Position numbers and translations under genes: made by a program. From Agapetus fuscipes (lineage: Eukaryota; Arthropoda; Insecta; Trichoptera; Glossosomatidae), in the NCBI GenBank assembly GCA_951799405.1, contig OX637363.1, forward strand, positions 1,240,001 to 1,304,000: a DNA stretch of 64,000 bases. The letters are read 5' to 3'. Under the pieces are notes generated by a model. The model saw only the letters and a program-made list of their open reading frames with translations. It was not told the DNA's origin and did not search any database. Shown here piece after piece: positions 41,801-49,810 of this stretch (the first letter of the stretch is position 1; every line of letters starts with the position of its first letter).

Positions 41801-42135
41801 CCACCTCAAAATCCCCCAATCCAGTCCAAAAATCTCCAAATTCAATCCAAAAATCACCAAATTCCATGCAAAATTCTCCAAATCCTGTTCAAACGTCTCC
41901 TGTTGCAACTCCAAAGGCTCCAGAAGAAAGCGTGGACAGTGAAGACAGTAAAATGGAGGTGGACGAGTGCGCCGGCTTATCGGTTGACGATCATTTTGCC
42001 AAAGCACTGGGAGACACGTGGAAGAAATTGCAAGAAAAGACAGATGGAAAAATTGTTTCCAAAACTGAATTGAAAACTACGAATGGAGATCAAAATAAAA
42101 GTAATGATTATAGAATTAGTTTTGGTGCTAAGTGA
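35691..42135 (+). CDS. Tgi: Tgi / VGLL4-like Tondu-domain transcriptional co-repressor (whole spliced gene)
   Basis: Five coding exons: 35691-35841, 38972-39179, 40014-40231, 40696-40857 and 41606-42135. All have GT donors and AG acceptors. Phases (1,2,1,1) join to 1269 nt, exactly 422 codons plus TGA. The product has PPEY (res 195-198) and PPSY (212-215), a PSVIT stretch in exon 4 like that of vertebrate VGLL4, a first Tondu motif CDPVIDEHFRRSLG (252-265) and a second VDDHFAKALGDTW (373-385). Known of the family: Tondu motifs bind TEAD/Scalloped and fly Tgi binds Yorkie WW domains through PY motifs, acting as a nuclear repressor of Hippo target genes. The link of exon 1 to the rest rests on matching phase and strand only; exons 2-5 are more secure. 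Additional or alternative exons cannot be excluded. Confidence 0.88.
35895..36365 (+). repeat. SINE-AB composite in Tgi intron 1
   Basis: Diverged A-head near 35935 (B box GGTTCGAATCCC at 35980), A-body, B-half entering at AGCAAGGGTTCGATCCC (36128), tail CTATATGTATAGCTTAGATG. The B-head 5' part is deleted. Confidence 0.82.
36573..36872 (+). repeat. SINE-A copy, full length
   Basis: Head GGTCCGTAGTCCAATGGTAA, body, and the A-specific tail GCAGAGGACTCTTGAGGTGT..GCGCTCACCAAATAAATC ending in an ATTT microsatellite. The A-specific tail differs from the AB junction. Confidence 0.88.
36965..37145 (-). repeat. Rep1 copy, 3'-truncated
   Basis: Begins in GCGCTTACAAATGCTGAATG and runs to CAACCTATCAGTCAAGG. 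Confidence 0.82.
37240..37480 (-). pseudogene. LINE-X C-terminus fragment
   Basis: Reverse complement reads like 12665-12830 with stops: Y-GE-E, RWM, then KGMDGPIFR and KESLYEKGYDSG. Decayed. Confidence 0.7.
37481..38095. other. Tgi intron 1 interior, unique DNA
   Basis: No ORF or repeat recognised. TATATATGGAGG and ATGTATATATCATC words only. A 73-codon open frame on the minus strand is without features. Confidence 0.35.
38097..38373 (-). repeat. 85-bp inverted repeat with hammerhead-like core and CACAGTGTTAA flank
   Basis: Arms 38135-38219 and 38288-38373 are complementary with few mismatches. Between them, on the minus strand 38263-38231, CTGATGATGACCTACTAGGT continues into CGAAAACGCGTT, a layout like the core of a hammerhead ribozyme. 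Outside the left arm is the minus-strand motif TTTTCACAGTGTTAATAC, shared with 59627. Such features are reported in Penelope-like elements. Confidence 0.65.
38462..38611 (+). pseudogene. LINE-X last codons and 3' UTR
   Basis: GAAAGAAATGGCGGTCGATC to the Rep1 start. Matches 12850-12987 and 61370-61524. Confidence 0.78.
38612..38878 (+). repeat. Rep1 copy at LINE-X 3' end, (GATTA)n tail
   Basis: TTCCTTGACTTATAGGTTGG to TTAGATTAGATTAGATTAG. Ends 94 bp before Tgi exon 2. Confidence 0.9.
38972..39179 (+). CDS. Tgi: Tgi exon 2 (Ala/Pro-rich, acidic linker)
   Basis: Acceptor TTTTTTGCAG|AG and donor ACAG|GTAACA. Encodes about residues 51-120: a Gly/Pro/Ala-rich start, a run of Glu/Asp (EEEEEEDEE), then a basic patch (KWRRDRRSVNR). 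The exon is far more GC-rich than the flanking repeat DNA, which marks it as conserved coding sequence. It is probably a disordered linker. The opposite strand also shows open frames here, but they are shadows of the GC-rich composition. Confidence 0.85.
39400..39780 (-). repeat. SINE-AB, A-half truncated, in Tgi intron 2
   Basis: Reverse-strand: end of A-body (CTGGGTCTTGCTTGAGAATT), junction, B-head with A box and a weak B box, full B-body and tail. Confidence 0.85.
39854..39953. repeat. Perfect 44-bp hairpin (family H) in Tgi intron 2
   Basis: Arms 39854-39897 and 39910-39953 are exact complements around a 12-nt loop. Ends 60 bp before the exon 3 acceptor. It is the core-less version of the element at 13660-13813; the sequence following it (GACCGTGTAAGCCTAAA) is also shared. 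Confidence 0.92.
40014..40231 (+). CDS. Tgi: Tgi exon 3 (Ser/Asp-rich linker)
   Basis: Acceptor with a strong pyrimidine tract (TTCTTCTTTTTCCAG) and donor CAAAG|GTAAAA. Encodes about residues 120-193, rich in Ser, Asp and Asn (for example NSGSDTDNG), with basic/Ser stretches such as LRSQSFNDKS that resemble kinase or 14-3-3 sites. No folded domain is recognised. Entry and exit phases (2 and 1) fit the neighbouring exons. Confidence 0.88.
40270..40545 (-). repeat. SINE-5SA, tRNA-like head, body and tail
   Basis: Reverse-strand SINE-A: head at 40537-40467 with decayed boxes, body, shortened tail, then (ATT)n at 40260-40275. Continuous with the 5S rRNA-like segment that follows. Confidence 0.85.
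40546..40662 (-). rRNA. 5S rRNA-derived head of SINE-5SA (pseudogene)
   Basis: 117 bp on the minus strand match animal 5S rRNA from its 5' end (GCCAGCGACCATACCATG) through the internal promoter region (GGTTCTCGTCCGATCACCGA, GTTAAGCAACATTGGGCGCG) to the 3' end (CGCGTGTCGTTGA). It is fused 3' to a SINE-A head, so it is a SINE part, not a functional rRNA gene. Confidence 0.9.
40696..40857 (+). CDS. Tgi: Tgi exon 4 (two PPxY motifs)
   Basis: Acceptor ATATTGCAG|GT and donor CCAG|GTGCGC. Encodes residues 193-247 with PPEY (195-198) and PPSY (212-215), 17 residues apart. These are classical ligands for WW domains, here expected to be those of Yorkie. A stretch RPSVIT further on matches a conserved VGLL4 segment. 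The acceptor lies only 33 bp downstream of an antisense 5S-headed SINE that fills most of the preceding intron. Confidence 0.9.
40915..41240 (+). pseudogene. CR1-like LINE C-terminus in Tgi intron 4
   Basis: Very close to 27225-27560 (CTGTCTTATTTGACTGAACT to AAACGGCGCCCAAAAGAG). Encodes the CWNQLP / RFKKELKTF signature. Confidence 0.83.
41250..41425 (-). repeat. SINE-B tail half in Tgi intron 4
   Basis: Reverse-strand: ACACATATTGTGTAACTTCT to TCTCATTTCTTGTGTAGGCT. Headless. Confidence 0.8.
41606..42135 (+). CDS. Tgi: Tgi exon 5 (two Tondu motifs, C-terminus)
   Basis: Acceptor TATGTTTCAG|GT; frame closed by TGA at 42133-42135. First Tondu motif near residues 252-268, second near 373-389. Between them is a Ser/Pro-rich linker with four heptads of the form [K/N]SPNxxQ (res 315-342) encoded by 21-bp repeats, followed by an acidic segment (ESVDSEDSKMEVDE). 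The motif pair DEHFRRSLG plus VDDHFAKALGDTW is diagnostic of Tgi/VGLL4 rather than Vestigial, which has one such motif. The C-terminal ~35 residues are polar and unrecognised. Confidence 0.93.
41809..41892 (+). repeat. Four 21-bp coding repeats in Tgi exon 5
   Basis: Four consecutive 21-bp units encode heptads KSPNPVQ, KSPNSIQ, KSPNSMQ and NSPNPVQ. Each has an SP dipeptide, a possible proline-directed kinase site. The third codon positions differ between units, so the array is not brand new. Confidence 0.85.
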
Positions 42136-42739
42136 GTAATAAGTTTTTAATTTATTTGAAAAGACTTGTAAAAATACCTCGGTCCAATCTAACAGAATGT
42201 GTCTGCTTATTGTGTTGCCAGTTTGAGTTAAGCGGGGCATGCATGATGTCTCATGACATCTATGCCGACTTGCTCGACAGTCATCTCTGCATATCATGGA
42301 AGTTGCAAGATACCTCTGTTTTCTGCCGTCATATAGATGAAGTTTTTATCTCTCAATAAGGATAGTAAATGAATTAAATTAAAAAAACATAAGCTAAACT
42401 AATCAAAGAGTTAAGTAAATTTACTTTGTTCATAAACAGAATATTTTTGAGAATTTTGTTCCATTGTATCTGAGGCCTAGTTGACTTAGTGATATTAATG
42501 ATGACAACGTACTTTCTTTCCATGAGGCTTAAAACTAGTATATTTTAAGTGATAGTGAAGTTCATAGACACTGGTAAGGAGTTGGCACTTTACGCGTATC
42601 GTTTGGCTTATCATAAACCACGGGGGAATTTCATAAAACACCCGTCTACTATTTGGTCACTACAATCTACAATTTTCCAAGTCAAAAGGGGGCATAATTA
42701 CAAATAACTGGGATAAATGTATTTGGTGAAAAGTGTCAT
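42136..42739. other. Tgi 3' flank / proximal 3' UTR, no other gene
   Basis: AT-rich, no recognised repeat. A few AATAA-like words near 42140 and 42354. Likely the proximal 3' UTR of Tgi. Confidence 0.45.
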
Positions 42740-43503
42740 TATGTTCATTTTGGTCGTCCGTTGACCCCAGGCTTTGACAAACTAATGATGCCTGGGCTGG
42801 AAGTCTCATCCCCATGGTTATTCTTATGTATCGCAATGCAACTAAACGCAAGTAAGCTACACATATAGTGTGAATTCTTGCCTGCGTTATCCTTGAAGGG
42901 GTCGCATGTGGCGATTCGGGGATAACATCTCCCCAACCACTTTCAGTTGAAGTGGGGGTTTCCCAGCTCCCGGGGGGGCTGGCTCTCATTTCCTGTGAAG
43001 GCCGAGTAAACCTTGAGATCGAACCCTTGCTCTCGGCATGGAATGCAAGCATTCTACCAATTGAGCTATCAACCTTTTTACGAGCTTGGTCGTTGTCGCT
43101 ACAAAGTGCCAATTCTCAAGCAAGACCCAGTTGCTGTAAGGCTGGATAGACCTTTGATGACAGGTCTTTTGTAAAGGTTTATGAATTTTTCAACCCAGCG
43201 AAGAGCAAATTTGAAAATATAAATTGTATATTTTTTTGCGCTCCGGCGGGATTCGAACCCACAACCTTCCATTCAGAGTCCGAAGTGTTACCACTGAACT
43301 ACGGACTGGAATATTGGTAATATTTGTATGAAGACTAATCAGCTGTTTACTTGCGGCCATCTTGGATTGACAGGTCTTCATATGAAAATTACCAATACTC
43401 GTTAGGTAAGAATAACCGTGGTGATGAGACTACCAGCCCAGGCATCATTAGTTTGTCAAAGCGTGGGCTCAACGGACGACCAAAATGTCTAAGAATAGCA
43501 CCG
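42740..43503. mobile_element. Fold1 copy split by SINE-AB
   Basis: Left part 42740-42833, right part 43312-43503; together a complete Fold1. The SINE-AB lies in the GGTTATTCTTA region. Confidence 0.82.
42845..43311 (-). repeat. SINE-AB composite inside Fold1
   Basis: Reverse-strand A-head (GGATTCGAACCC complement at 43250), A-body, junction at GCTCGTAAAAAGGTTGATAG, B-head, B-body with a deletion, tail at 42855. Confidence 0.86.
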
Positions 43504-43504
43504 C

Positions 43505-44127
43505 AAATGTTTTTTTCTTTAAATGCTAATACGTAACGTGTTTAAATGAGTACATTCATGATAATTATTTATTTCTGTAAATATCTATAGTCATAGTTAG
43601 TGTGTAAATGATTGAGAAGTACTTTTAAGAAAACTCATTCAAACATTTTGGAAATGAACAAAATCATTTTCCATTATTCTTTTAAACCCATTGCCTCTTG
43701 AACTCAAAGCCGCTCGCTTATCGAGTGGAAGCTTTGATCATTGAGCTGTCTGTTGCACTAGCTTATTATGTTTTGGATAAGGTTCAACTTTGGTTTTGAA
43801 TGAAAACCAAAATAGTGAAGAAAAAAGTTTTGGTCCTGAAAAGTGCAGATGAAATCACGAGAATTCAATGAGTAAACATGTCGTTTATATATATATAATT
43901 ATATATTAAGAAATGTTTTGAAAATCTTCCTGTAGAGCTAAGTTAGGGTAAGTCCTTCTACTTTATTATGTGTATGTAGTTAAAATTGTAAATATTTCAA
44001 ATTGAATAAGTTAATAAATATTCAATAAAAATACAATATTTCTTTTATTTTAAATGAGGAAAAAATAGTATAATATATGTAGGAAGAGTGCAATAAAATT
44101 CACCTAACTATTTTTGCCTGGTCTATC
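43505..44127 (+). terminator. Possible distal 3' UTR of Tgi with polyadenylation signals
   Basis: AT-rich single-copy-looking DNA downstream of Tgi. It contains AATAAA at 44013-44018 and 44024-44029, followed by a T-rich stretch. If the 3' UTR reaches this far it includes the Fold1/SINE-AB nest at 42740-43503. Only the hexamers are seen; use of these sites is inference. Confidence 0.3.
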
Positions 44128-44135
44128 ATCTATAA

Positions 44136-44329
44136 CAGCGGCTTCCAAACTTTATGCTACCATGCCTCCCTAAAAATAGTATTTTTTTTCTCGCCTCCCT
44201 TTAAACGTTTTTATTTTTTTTCGCGCCTCCCTTTCTACGTTTTATTTCTTAATATTCATACTAATACTACTATAGACACATTTTTGGCGCCTCCCCTGGG
44301 AGGCGCGCCCCCCAGTTTGGAAACCGCTG
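44136..44329. mobile_element. hAT-type MITE, 194 bp
   Basis: TIR CAGCGGCTTCCAAACT / AGTTTGGAAACCGCTG (one mismatch) and exact 8-bp TSD ATCTATAA at 44128-44135 and 44330-44337. Internal CGCCTCCC repeats. The target appears to be the ATCTATAA tail of a Rep1. Confidence 0.93.
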
Positions 44330-44745
44330 ATCTATAATATAGGTACAATATACGTTATAAAGATATATTGACATTTAAGTCTCTGCATATTCAATGCATG
44401 CTCACAAACAGGCACATCGCACGTTTAATAATAAAAAGAAATAACTCGAAAATTGGGAAAATCGAGATTTTGTAATAAAACACAAGAACAATGCGAGAAG
44501 AATAGGTAGAATGCGACAGCCGTTCAATTTGGACAAATATGACCGAGATAAAACATCGGCCGCCTTTTTCATCCCATACAAGTTGTACTGGTTGTCTGAA
44601 CTTCAAACGTGATTTCCCAACATTCATGTTTTTTGAGTTATTGCTCTTCATTATTAAACATGTGACATGTTAGTTCGTGCTTACGCATGCTGCATGTGTA
44701 CTTACAATATAAAACAGACTTTACATGAACATGAACGTTGCAACT
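44330..44745 (-). repeat. Rep1 copy split by MITE-247
   Basis: Tail side 44330-44417, head side 44665-44745. Followed by a short plus-strand Rep1 3' scrap (44750-44790). Confidence 0.82.
44418..44664 (-). mobile_element. MITE-247, copy 2
   Basis: Exactly 247 bp, reversed relative to copy 1. 4-bp TSD ACAT at 44414-44417 and 44665-44668, inside Rep1. Confidence 0.92.
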
Positions 44746-44964
44746 CTGAGCCTCAAATGCCAATATATCTTTGCAACTTAGATTATAGATTCACTCAATT
44801 AACCTTTTCCCTTCTGAATATTCTGGCTATATGAATACCCCCAGTGCGGAATACTTTTTCAAGCACATATTTTAAAACGTTTATCGAATTCCTACCTTCA
44901 TTGATTGACGACACTTCAAACTATGTGAACAGTCACGTGTATTAGTTATTCAAGAACAAAAATA

Positions 44965-45510
44965 GACAAGCGATTGACGATGGATCTGAGAATGGCGGTA
45001 CACAATGGCATATTGTTACCGACTTTGTTGTATGGAAGTGAAGCATGGACAGTGAACGATAGCGAAATGAGTAAAGTATGTACGGTGGAAATGAAGCATC
45101 TGAGAAGCATGACAGGAAAAACTCTGAGGGATAGAGTTAGGAATGAATGGGTAAAAAAAGAATGTAATTTGAAAGAGGATGTGAAAGTTAAGGTACAAAA
45201 GAATGTGATGAGATGGTTTGGACATGTGGAAAGAATGAATGATGATAGACTGACAAAGTATGTATACAAAGAAAGTGTGAAAGGAAAAAGAGGGAAGGGA
45301 CGACCGAGAAAAGTATGGAGTGATCAGATTGAGGAGATTGTGAAAGAATGGGATATACAAAGTGAGCGTAAAAGAAGAAAATGCATGAAAAAGGTGATGG
45401 ATATGAATGAATTGAAAGAGGTATGTAAGGATAGGAAAAAATGGAGGCAACTCTGCAGAGGCTCTGGCCACCCCTAGCGGAATGGCGACAGAGTTACAGT
45501 TACAGTTACA
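44965..45510 (+). pseudogene. LINE-X C-terminus, 167 codons open
   Basis: Longest LINE-X frame: LLPTLLYGSEAWTVNDSEM, RWFGHVERMNDDRLTKYVYK, GKRGKGRPRKVWSDQ, CKDRKKWRQLCRGSGHP then stop and a TACAGT tail. Lacks the catalytic RT, so it is 5'-truncated, but the remaining frame is intact. Confidence 0.9.
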
Positions 45511-45534
45511 ATCACACAAGCTTAGCACATATTT

Positions 45535-45745
45535 ACACTTCTTCTTCTTCGTGTCAGCTTTACACCGCATTGGCCCAGTAACGAGCAATGTCTACAGCTC
45601 TTTGGTTTCAGCTTGAGAGCAGCTTGTCGGACAGGAGGGACAACACCGCAGGGGCTCCATAGTTTTCTGAGCTCCACACTCACATAGTGTAGAGTCCTCC
45701 CGTCCCAGAAATCCCCAGGCTCTTCCAACATATTCCAACAATATT
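45535..45745 (-). pseudogene. LINE-Y C-terminus, decayed
   Basis: Reverse strand resembles 33990-34198 (TGGGGATTTCTGGGACGGGA, CTGTCCGACAAGCTGCTC) with an internal deletion. GAAGAAGAAG tail. Confidence 0.78.
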
Positions 45746-46150
45746 TACACTAATTGCAGACTTTGAATTCTTGAACACAGATGTCAAGAATAAGTACAAA
45801 GTTGGATGACGTCTATGATTGACAGCCGCACTGTATGAAAGTTTACACTTGACTCCTGTGTGTGTCACCCCCAGTTGAAGGGTTATGAGAAATTTAAGTA
45901 ATGTTTTATAATCAACATAAAGCGTAGAAAGTTTTTTACATTGTTTTTTAATTATTGCTTGCTATCAACTTGCACTGGTTCCGCTGCTCTCTGCGCTAAT
46001 TGGGCACAAAGAAGAATTGTTCTTGTTTCCGTCGCTCCTCTAGAAGACTTCACATGCTCGGAGCACTGAATTCGGGAGGTGCTAGAGCAATCTAACCTCA
46101 CATCTGGACACACAACTGAATTCAGGACTCCAAACACTGAAAATGTGACA
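45746..46150. other. No gene recognised
   Basis: Unique-looking. The word GGTGCTAGAGC near 46077 recurs at 50078 (CTGGTGCTAGAGC), hinting at an unrecognised repeat. Confidence 0.35.
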
Positions 46151-46174
46151 ATTATTCTTCATGTAATCACGTCT

Positions 46175-46395
46175 TTGACTTGTAGGTTGGTATCCTATCC
46201 TGATGGTAGTACCGTCAATGCTCCAATCAGAAGAGAACTGGCGGGCCTGGGATACCTTTGCCACTCGCGTGATTAGAGAGAAGGAGGATGCCGAGCGCGT
46301 AAGGCGAAGGATGAACACGACCCACCAAAATGTAGAAATTGTAGTAAATGCAGTTAGTGTAGTTTTGCCAATTGGCGCAACTGAAATGTGAAGAC
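46175..46395 (+). pseudogene. Possible retrotransposon C-terminal stub
   Basis: 62-codon frame with EENWRAWDTFATRVIREKED followed by AERVRRRM, reminiscent of the extreme C-terminus of some insect non-LTR polymerases. A Rep1-type monomer (TTGACTTGTAGGTTGGTATC) lies just upstream. Confidence 0.4.
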
Positions 46396-46534
46396 ATGCT
46401 GTGCATGTAAAGACACACTACACTCTGAAGTCATGCTTGACGGCAGTTCCATGGTGTGGCAAGATGTAGAGGGGGGTTTTTAGTGAGTAAAAATCTCACA
46501 TACCCTGCCGGCGGAAACAATGGCAGGAACCTTC

Positions 46535-46795
46535 GTACCAGTCCGTAGTCCAGTGGTAACACTTTGGACTCGTAATGGTAGGCTATTGTGGGTTGAAATC
46601 CCGGCGGAGCACAAAAAATATAGCATTTATTTTTTCATATGTGCTCTTCGCTTGGTTGAAATATTCATAAAACCTTTACCAATGAATGGTCACTACAGGT
46701 CCATCCAGCCTTACAGCAACTGGGTCTTGCTTGAGTATTGGCGCTTTGTAGCGAAGACCAAGCTCATAAACACCTCTGCGACACTACAACAAGTG
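46535..46795 (+). repeat. SINE-A copy
   Basis: Head AGTCCGTAGTCCAGTGGTAA with decayed B box (GGTTGAAATCCC). Body complete to GTAGCGAAGACCAAGCTCAT, tail lost. Followed by a plus-strand LINE-W 3' scrap (46795-46850). Confidence 0.83.
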
Positions 46796-46889
46796 TCATA
46801 GAACCTACAGTCTCTGAAATCTAGGGAGTCTCCCGCATAGGGTTTCTAAAAAAATCAAATAGGTAGTTTAAATCAAAACAGCTTTAAAA

Positions 46890-47025
46890 TAAAAAAATAA
46901 ATAAAGGCATTTATTGGCATTCTTATCAATTTGGTTTAACGATGTTTTACAATTTTTTTATGTCACAAGCGCCTTTAGAAAAAAAACGGCCAAAATCTTG
47001 TCGGTTACACCAAATCCAAAATATA
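46890..47025. repeat. D1 family fragment
   Basis: GGCATTTATTGGCATTCTTA and GTCACAAGCGCCTTTAG match the interior of 62575-62660. Confidence 0.72.
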
Positions 47026-47035
47026 TGCAATCACG

Positions 47036-47640
47036 TCCTTGACTTATAGGTTTGTATCCTTGATTTGTAAGTCGGTATCCTTGACTTATAGGTTGATATC
47101 CTTGATTTATAGAATGTACACTGCAAAGGAGCTTCTGCCAACCAGTAAGCAGAGAAAACATTTTGAGAAATGATAAATACCGTCTCCTTCATCTTATCAT
47201 ACAGGGTAAGATTGAGGGGAGAAGATATCAGGGACGCCAAAGGACATCGTGGCTGAAAAACCTGTGACAGTGGTTTGGCAGAAGCACCAAGTCCCTGTTT
47301 TGAGCCGCAGCATCCAAAGTCAAAACAGCCATGATGATCGCTGATCTTTGATAGAAGGGGCACGAAAATAAGAAGAAGAATCCTTGACTTATAGATTGGT
47401 AACCTTTGCTATATAGATTGGTATGAGGCTGACTACTCATATTGTAAAATGGCTCATTTTGCCAATGTCACCTGTTTCAGGAAAGGTCAGCAAAAGCTGT
47501 AGGATTTATGATCATTTGAGGTTTGTATTTTATTTTGTAAGTTCACAAGCAGCATTTGTAAGCGCGAACTTGGACGTGTCTATTTGTGGGAATGCATTAA
47601 ATATTAATATTTTATATTTAATTTACAGTATTAATTATCA
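47036..47640 (+). repeat. Rep1 with a tandem 5' monomer array, split by an RTE-like stub
   Basis: Four ~20-bp monomers (TCCTTGACTTATAGGTTTGT, then CCTTGATTTGTAAGTCGGTA and so on) at 47036-47108, an insertion to 47380, two more monomers, then a Rep1 body to 47620. Confidence 0.8.
47110..47380 (+). pseudogene. RTE-like LINE C-terminus, decayed copy
   Basis: Same region as 60845-61110 (CTTCATCTTATCATACAGGG, GGACATCGTGGCTGAAAAAC), with stops, ending in AGAAGAAGAA. Confidence 0.8.
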
Positions 47641-47744
47641 ACTTCAAATAAAAAATTATAATAACGACTGTTATGATGAAATATTTACCTCAATCTTTTG
47701 AGTTAAACAAAAAAACCTTTTCTACTCCCCTACAGATGGCAATA

Positions 47745-47948
47745 AGACAGATTTTCAGTGGTGAGCTACCGCAGGACATAAATAATTTTGCTACCGACTA
47801 ATAGATGGCAGTATACTATTTTTAATGAAACAATAAAAGAAGAAGAATTTTAATAGAAGCTATTGAAGGTATACATAGCTTTAAATTAATTGAGATGACA
47901 GATAAATGAAGACGCTATTGTGACTTTAGGCATAACTGGTCTAAATAA

Positions 47949-47995
<47 letters not shown>

Positions 47996-48250
47996 TGAAA
48001 TAATATAAACAAGTTTACATTTCCCAGGAGTTACATAAACTCATTTGGGACTTAGTACTTATACTCTTACACAATACTTAAAACTAGCCATACAATATAA
48101 TTAAAAAAATATTACTTATTTTTATTATTACTTATATTTCTTCGACAATTTTTTTTTTAACTTTGCTAACAACCAATAGATGGCAGTACCCTTTTTTTTT
48201 ACGCAACAGTAAAAGAAGAAGATTTTTATTAGCAGCTATTGATAAATAAA
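47745..48250. repeat. Short direct repeat split by a poly(A)-tailed retroposon
   Basis: AATAGATGGCAGTA..TTTT..CAATAAAAGAAGAAG at 47800-47850 recurs at 48175-48225. Between them lies a minus-strand retroposon 3' end with a 43-base poly(T). Confidence 0.65.
47951..48130 (-). mobile_element. Retroposon 3' end with a 43-nt poly(A) tail
   Basis: 43 uninterrupted T at 47951-47993. On the minus strand the preceding sequence ends TATTATTTCAAT then A-run, giving an AATAAA signal at the tail. The body is short and unrecognised. Confidence 0.7.
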
Positions 48251-48267
48251 TCTAAGATAATAAATAT

Positions 48268-48355
48268 ATCGGAGCTATTCTTAGACATTTCGCAGGCATC
48301 ATTAGTTTGTCAAAGCGTGGGCTCAACGACTAAAATGTCTAAGAATAGCCCCGTA
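48268..48355. mobile_element. Fold1 minimal derivative (~85 bp)
   Basis: GAGCTATTCTTAGACATTTC and GACTAAAATGTCTAAGAATA inverted ends with almost no interior: an internally deleted foldback. Confidence 0.78.
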
Positions 48356-48494
48356 TGTGTACCTATATATGTTACAAAGATAGATACTTTTGTGTTTATA
48401 GGGTTCAAAAAGACTTTAAATTAAAAAAAAAATGGTCATCTTTCGTGGATATTTATTTTAAACTTAGATTTATTGAACAATTTACACCATTTGT

Positions 48495-48745
48495 ATTTAT
48501 TTTTTGTATATTTTAATTAAACAAATCCAAGTTATTTATTAAACCCAGATAGCATTATTTCGTAATATTTCATAAGTTTGTGTTCATTTTGACAGAATTC
48601 AAATAACTTTTATCATTTTTGGAAACAGGTAATCTGTAAATTATACATTTCTTTATTTTATTCTGACAGTAACAGATTTTTAAAATAAAGTATACATTAT
48701 TGACATTTAAAACCCCGAACATCGTTTAGGACTTATTTGCTCTAT
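48495..48745. repeat. Interspersed repeat R25, copy 2
   Basis: See 25810-26065. Ends at GCTCTATGG, where a Rep1 begins directly. Confidence 0.8.
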
Positions 48746-48995
48746 GGCCTTGACTCATAGGTTGGTATGAAGTTGACCACCCATACTGTAAAAAATGGTT
48801 CACTTTGCCAATGTCACCCCTGTTTCAGGGAATGTCGGCAAGAGTTGCAGGGCTTATGTTCATTTGAGGTTTGGATTTTATTTGTAAATACACAATCAGC
48901 ATTTGTAAGCGCGAACTACACGTGTTTGTTTGTGGGCATACATCTGAGAGCTTTGAATGAATATATCCTTGCAACTTAGATTATAGATTATAGAT
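48746..48995 (+). repeat. Rep1 copy, full length
   Basis: CCTTGACTCATAGGTTGGTA to ATTATAGATTATAGATTATAG. Confidence 0.9.
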
Positions 48996-49134
48996 TATAG
49001 CCTCTTATTTGTCTCCTTAATTTCTCCCACTAGGCCACTACTTTGACTTTCCATCACTGTTTATTATTTTATTTCTTCATTTGTTTATTTTAATATTCAA
49101 GTATTCAATTTCAAAAAATAACTACCCACTATAT

Positions 49135-49468
49135 TCTGTAATCTAAGTAGCAAGGATAGATATTGATGTATGCCCACAAGTGAAAACGTGAAAGTTCACG
49201 CTTACGCATTCTAAATTTGTACTTACTTACAAAATAGAAAACCAAAAATTTCAATGAGTATTCCTTAACTTATAGGTTGGGATGCGGCTGACCACTCATC
49301 AAAAATGACCACTCAAAATGGTTCACTTTGCCAATGTCACCCCTGTTTCAGGGAAGGTCGGCAAGAGTTGCAGGGTGTATGTATATGTCCATGTGAGATT
49401 TGCGTTTTTATATTGTACGACCACATGCGGCATGTTTAAGCGCGAACTTGTGTATGTCTGTTTGATGT
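49135..49468. repeat. Two Rep1 copies, head to head
   Basis: 49135-49235 minus-strand 3' part; 49260-49468 plus-strand with CACTCATCAAAAATG duplication near its start. The second is cut by the LINE stub that follows. Confidence 0.8.
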
Positions 49469-49810
49469 GAAAGCCTCAGCAACCGCTGCCAGCGCTGTCT
49501 ATCCCAACGTCTTCCTCCTCCAGTCCCACATTCCCACTGCACGGCAATCCGCCACCACTCCATCCAGCCATCTTGAACGTGGTCTTCCCACTGTCCGGCG
49601 TCCCTCCGGATTCGTCATCACAATCGTCTTCTCCAGGCTCCGATGGTTCATTCGCTGAATGTGCCCCAGCCAATGCAGTCTGTTGACCTTTATTGAGCGG
49701 ACCGCACCAGCGTCCTGGTACAGCTCATACTACAATTCGGAGTTATATGTTCTTCGCCATATTCTGTCCTTTATTGGACCATAAATACGCCGAAGTATTT
49801 CCCTAGCAAC
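49469..49810 (-). pseudogene. Non-LTR C-terminus (RMNHRSLEKT / GRPRSRW type)
   Basis: Reverse strand encodes LHWLGHIQRMNHRSLEKT and RRTVGRPRSRWLDGV, then a stop after RRKTLG. Distinct from LINE-X and the RTE-like type. It abuts Rep1 at 49468. Confidence 0.78.

Noticed and set aside
45016..45588. 190-codon minus-strand ORF
   Set aside because: Antisense of LINE-X; rich in Phe/Ser/His as expected from reversed Lys/Glu codons.
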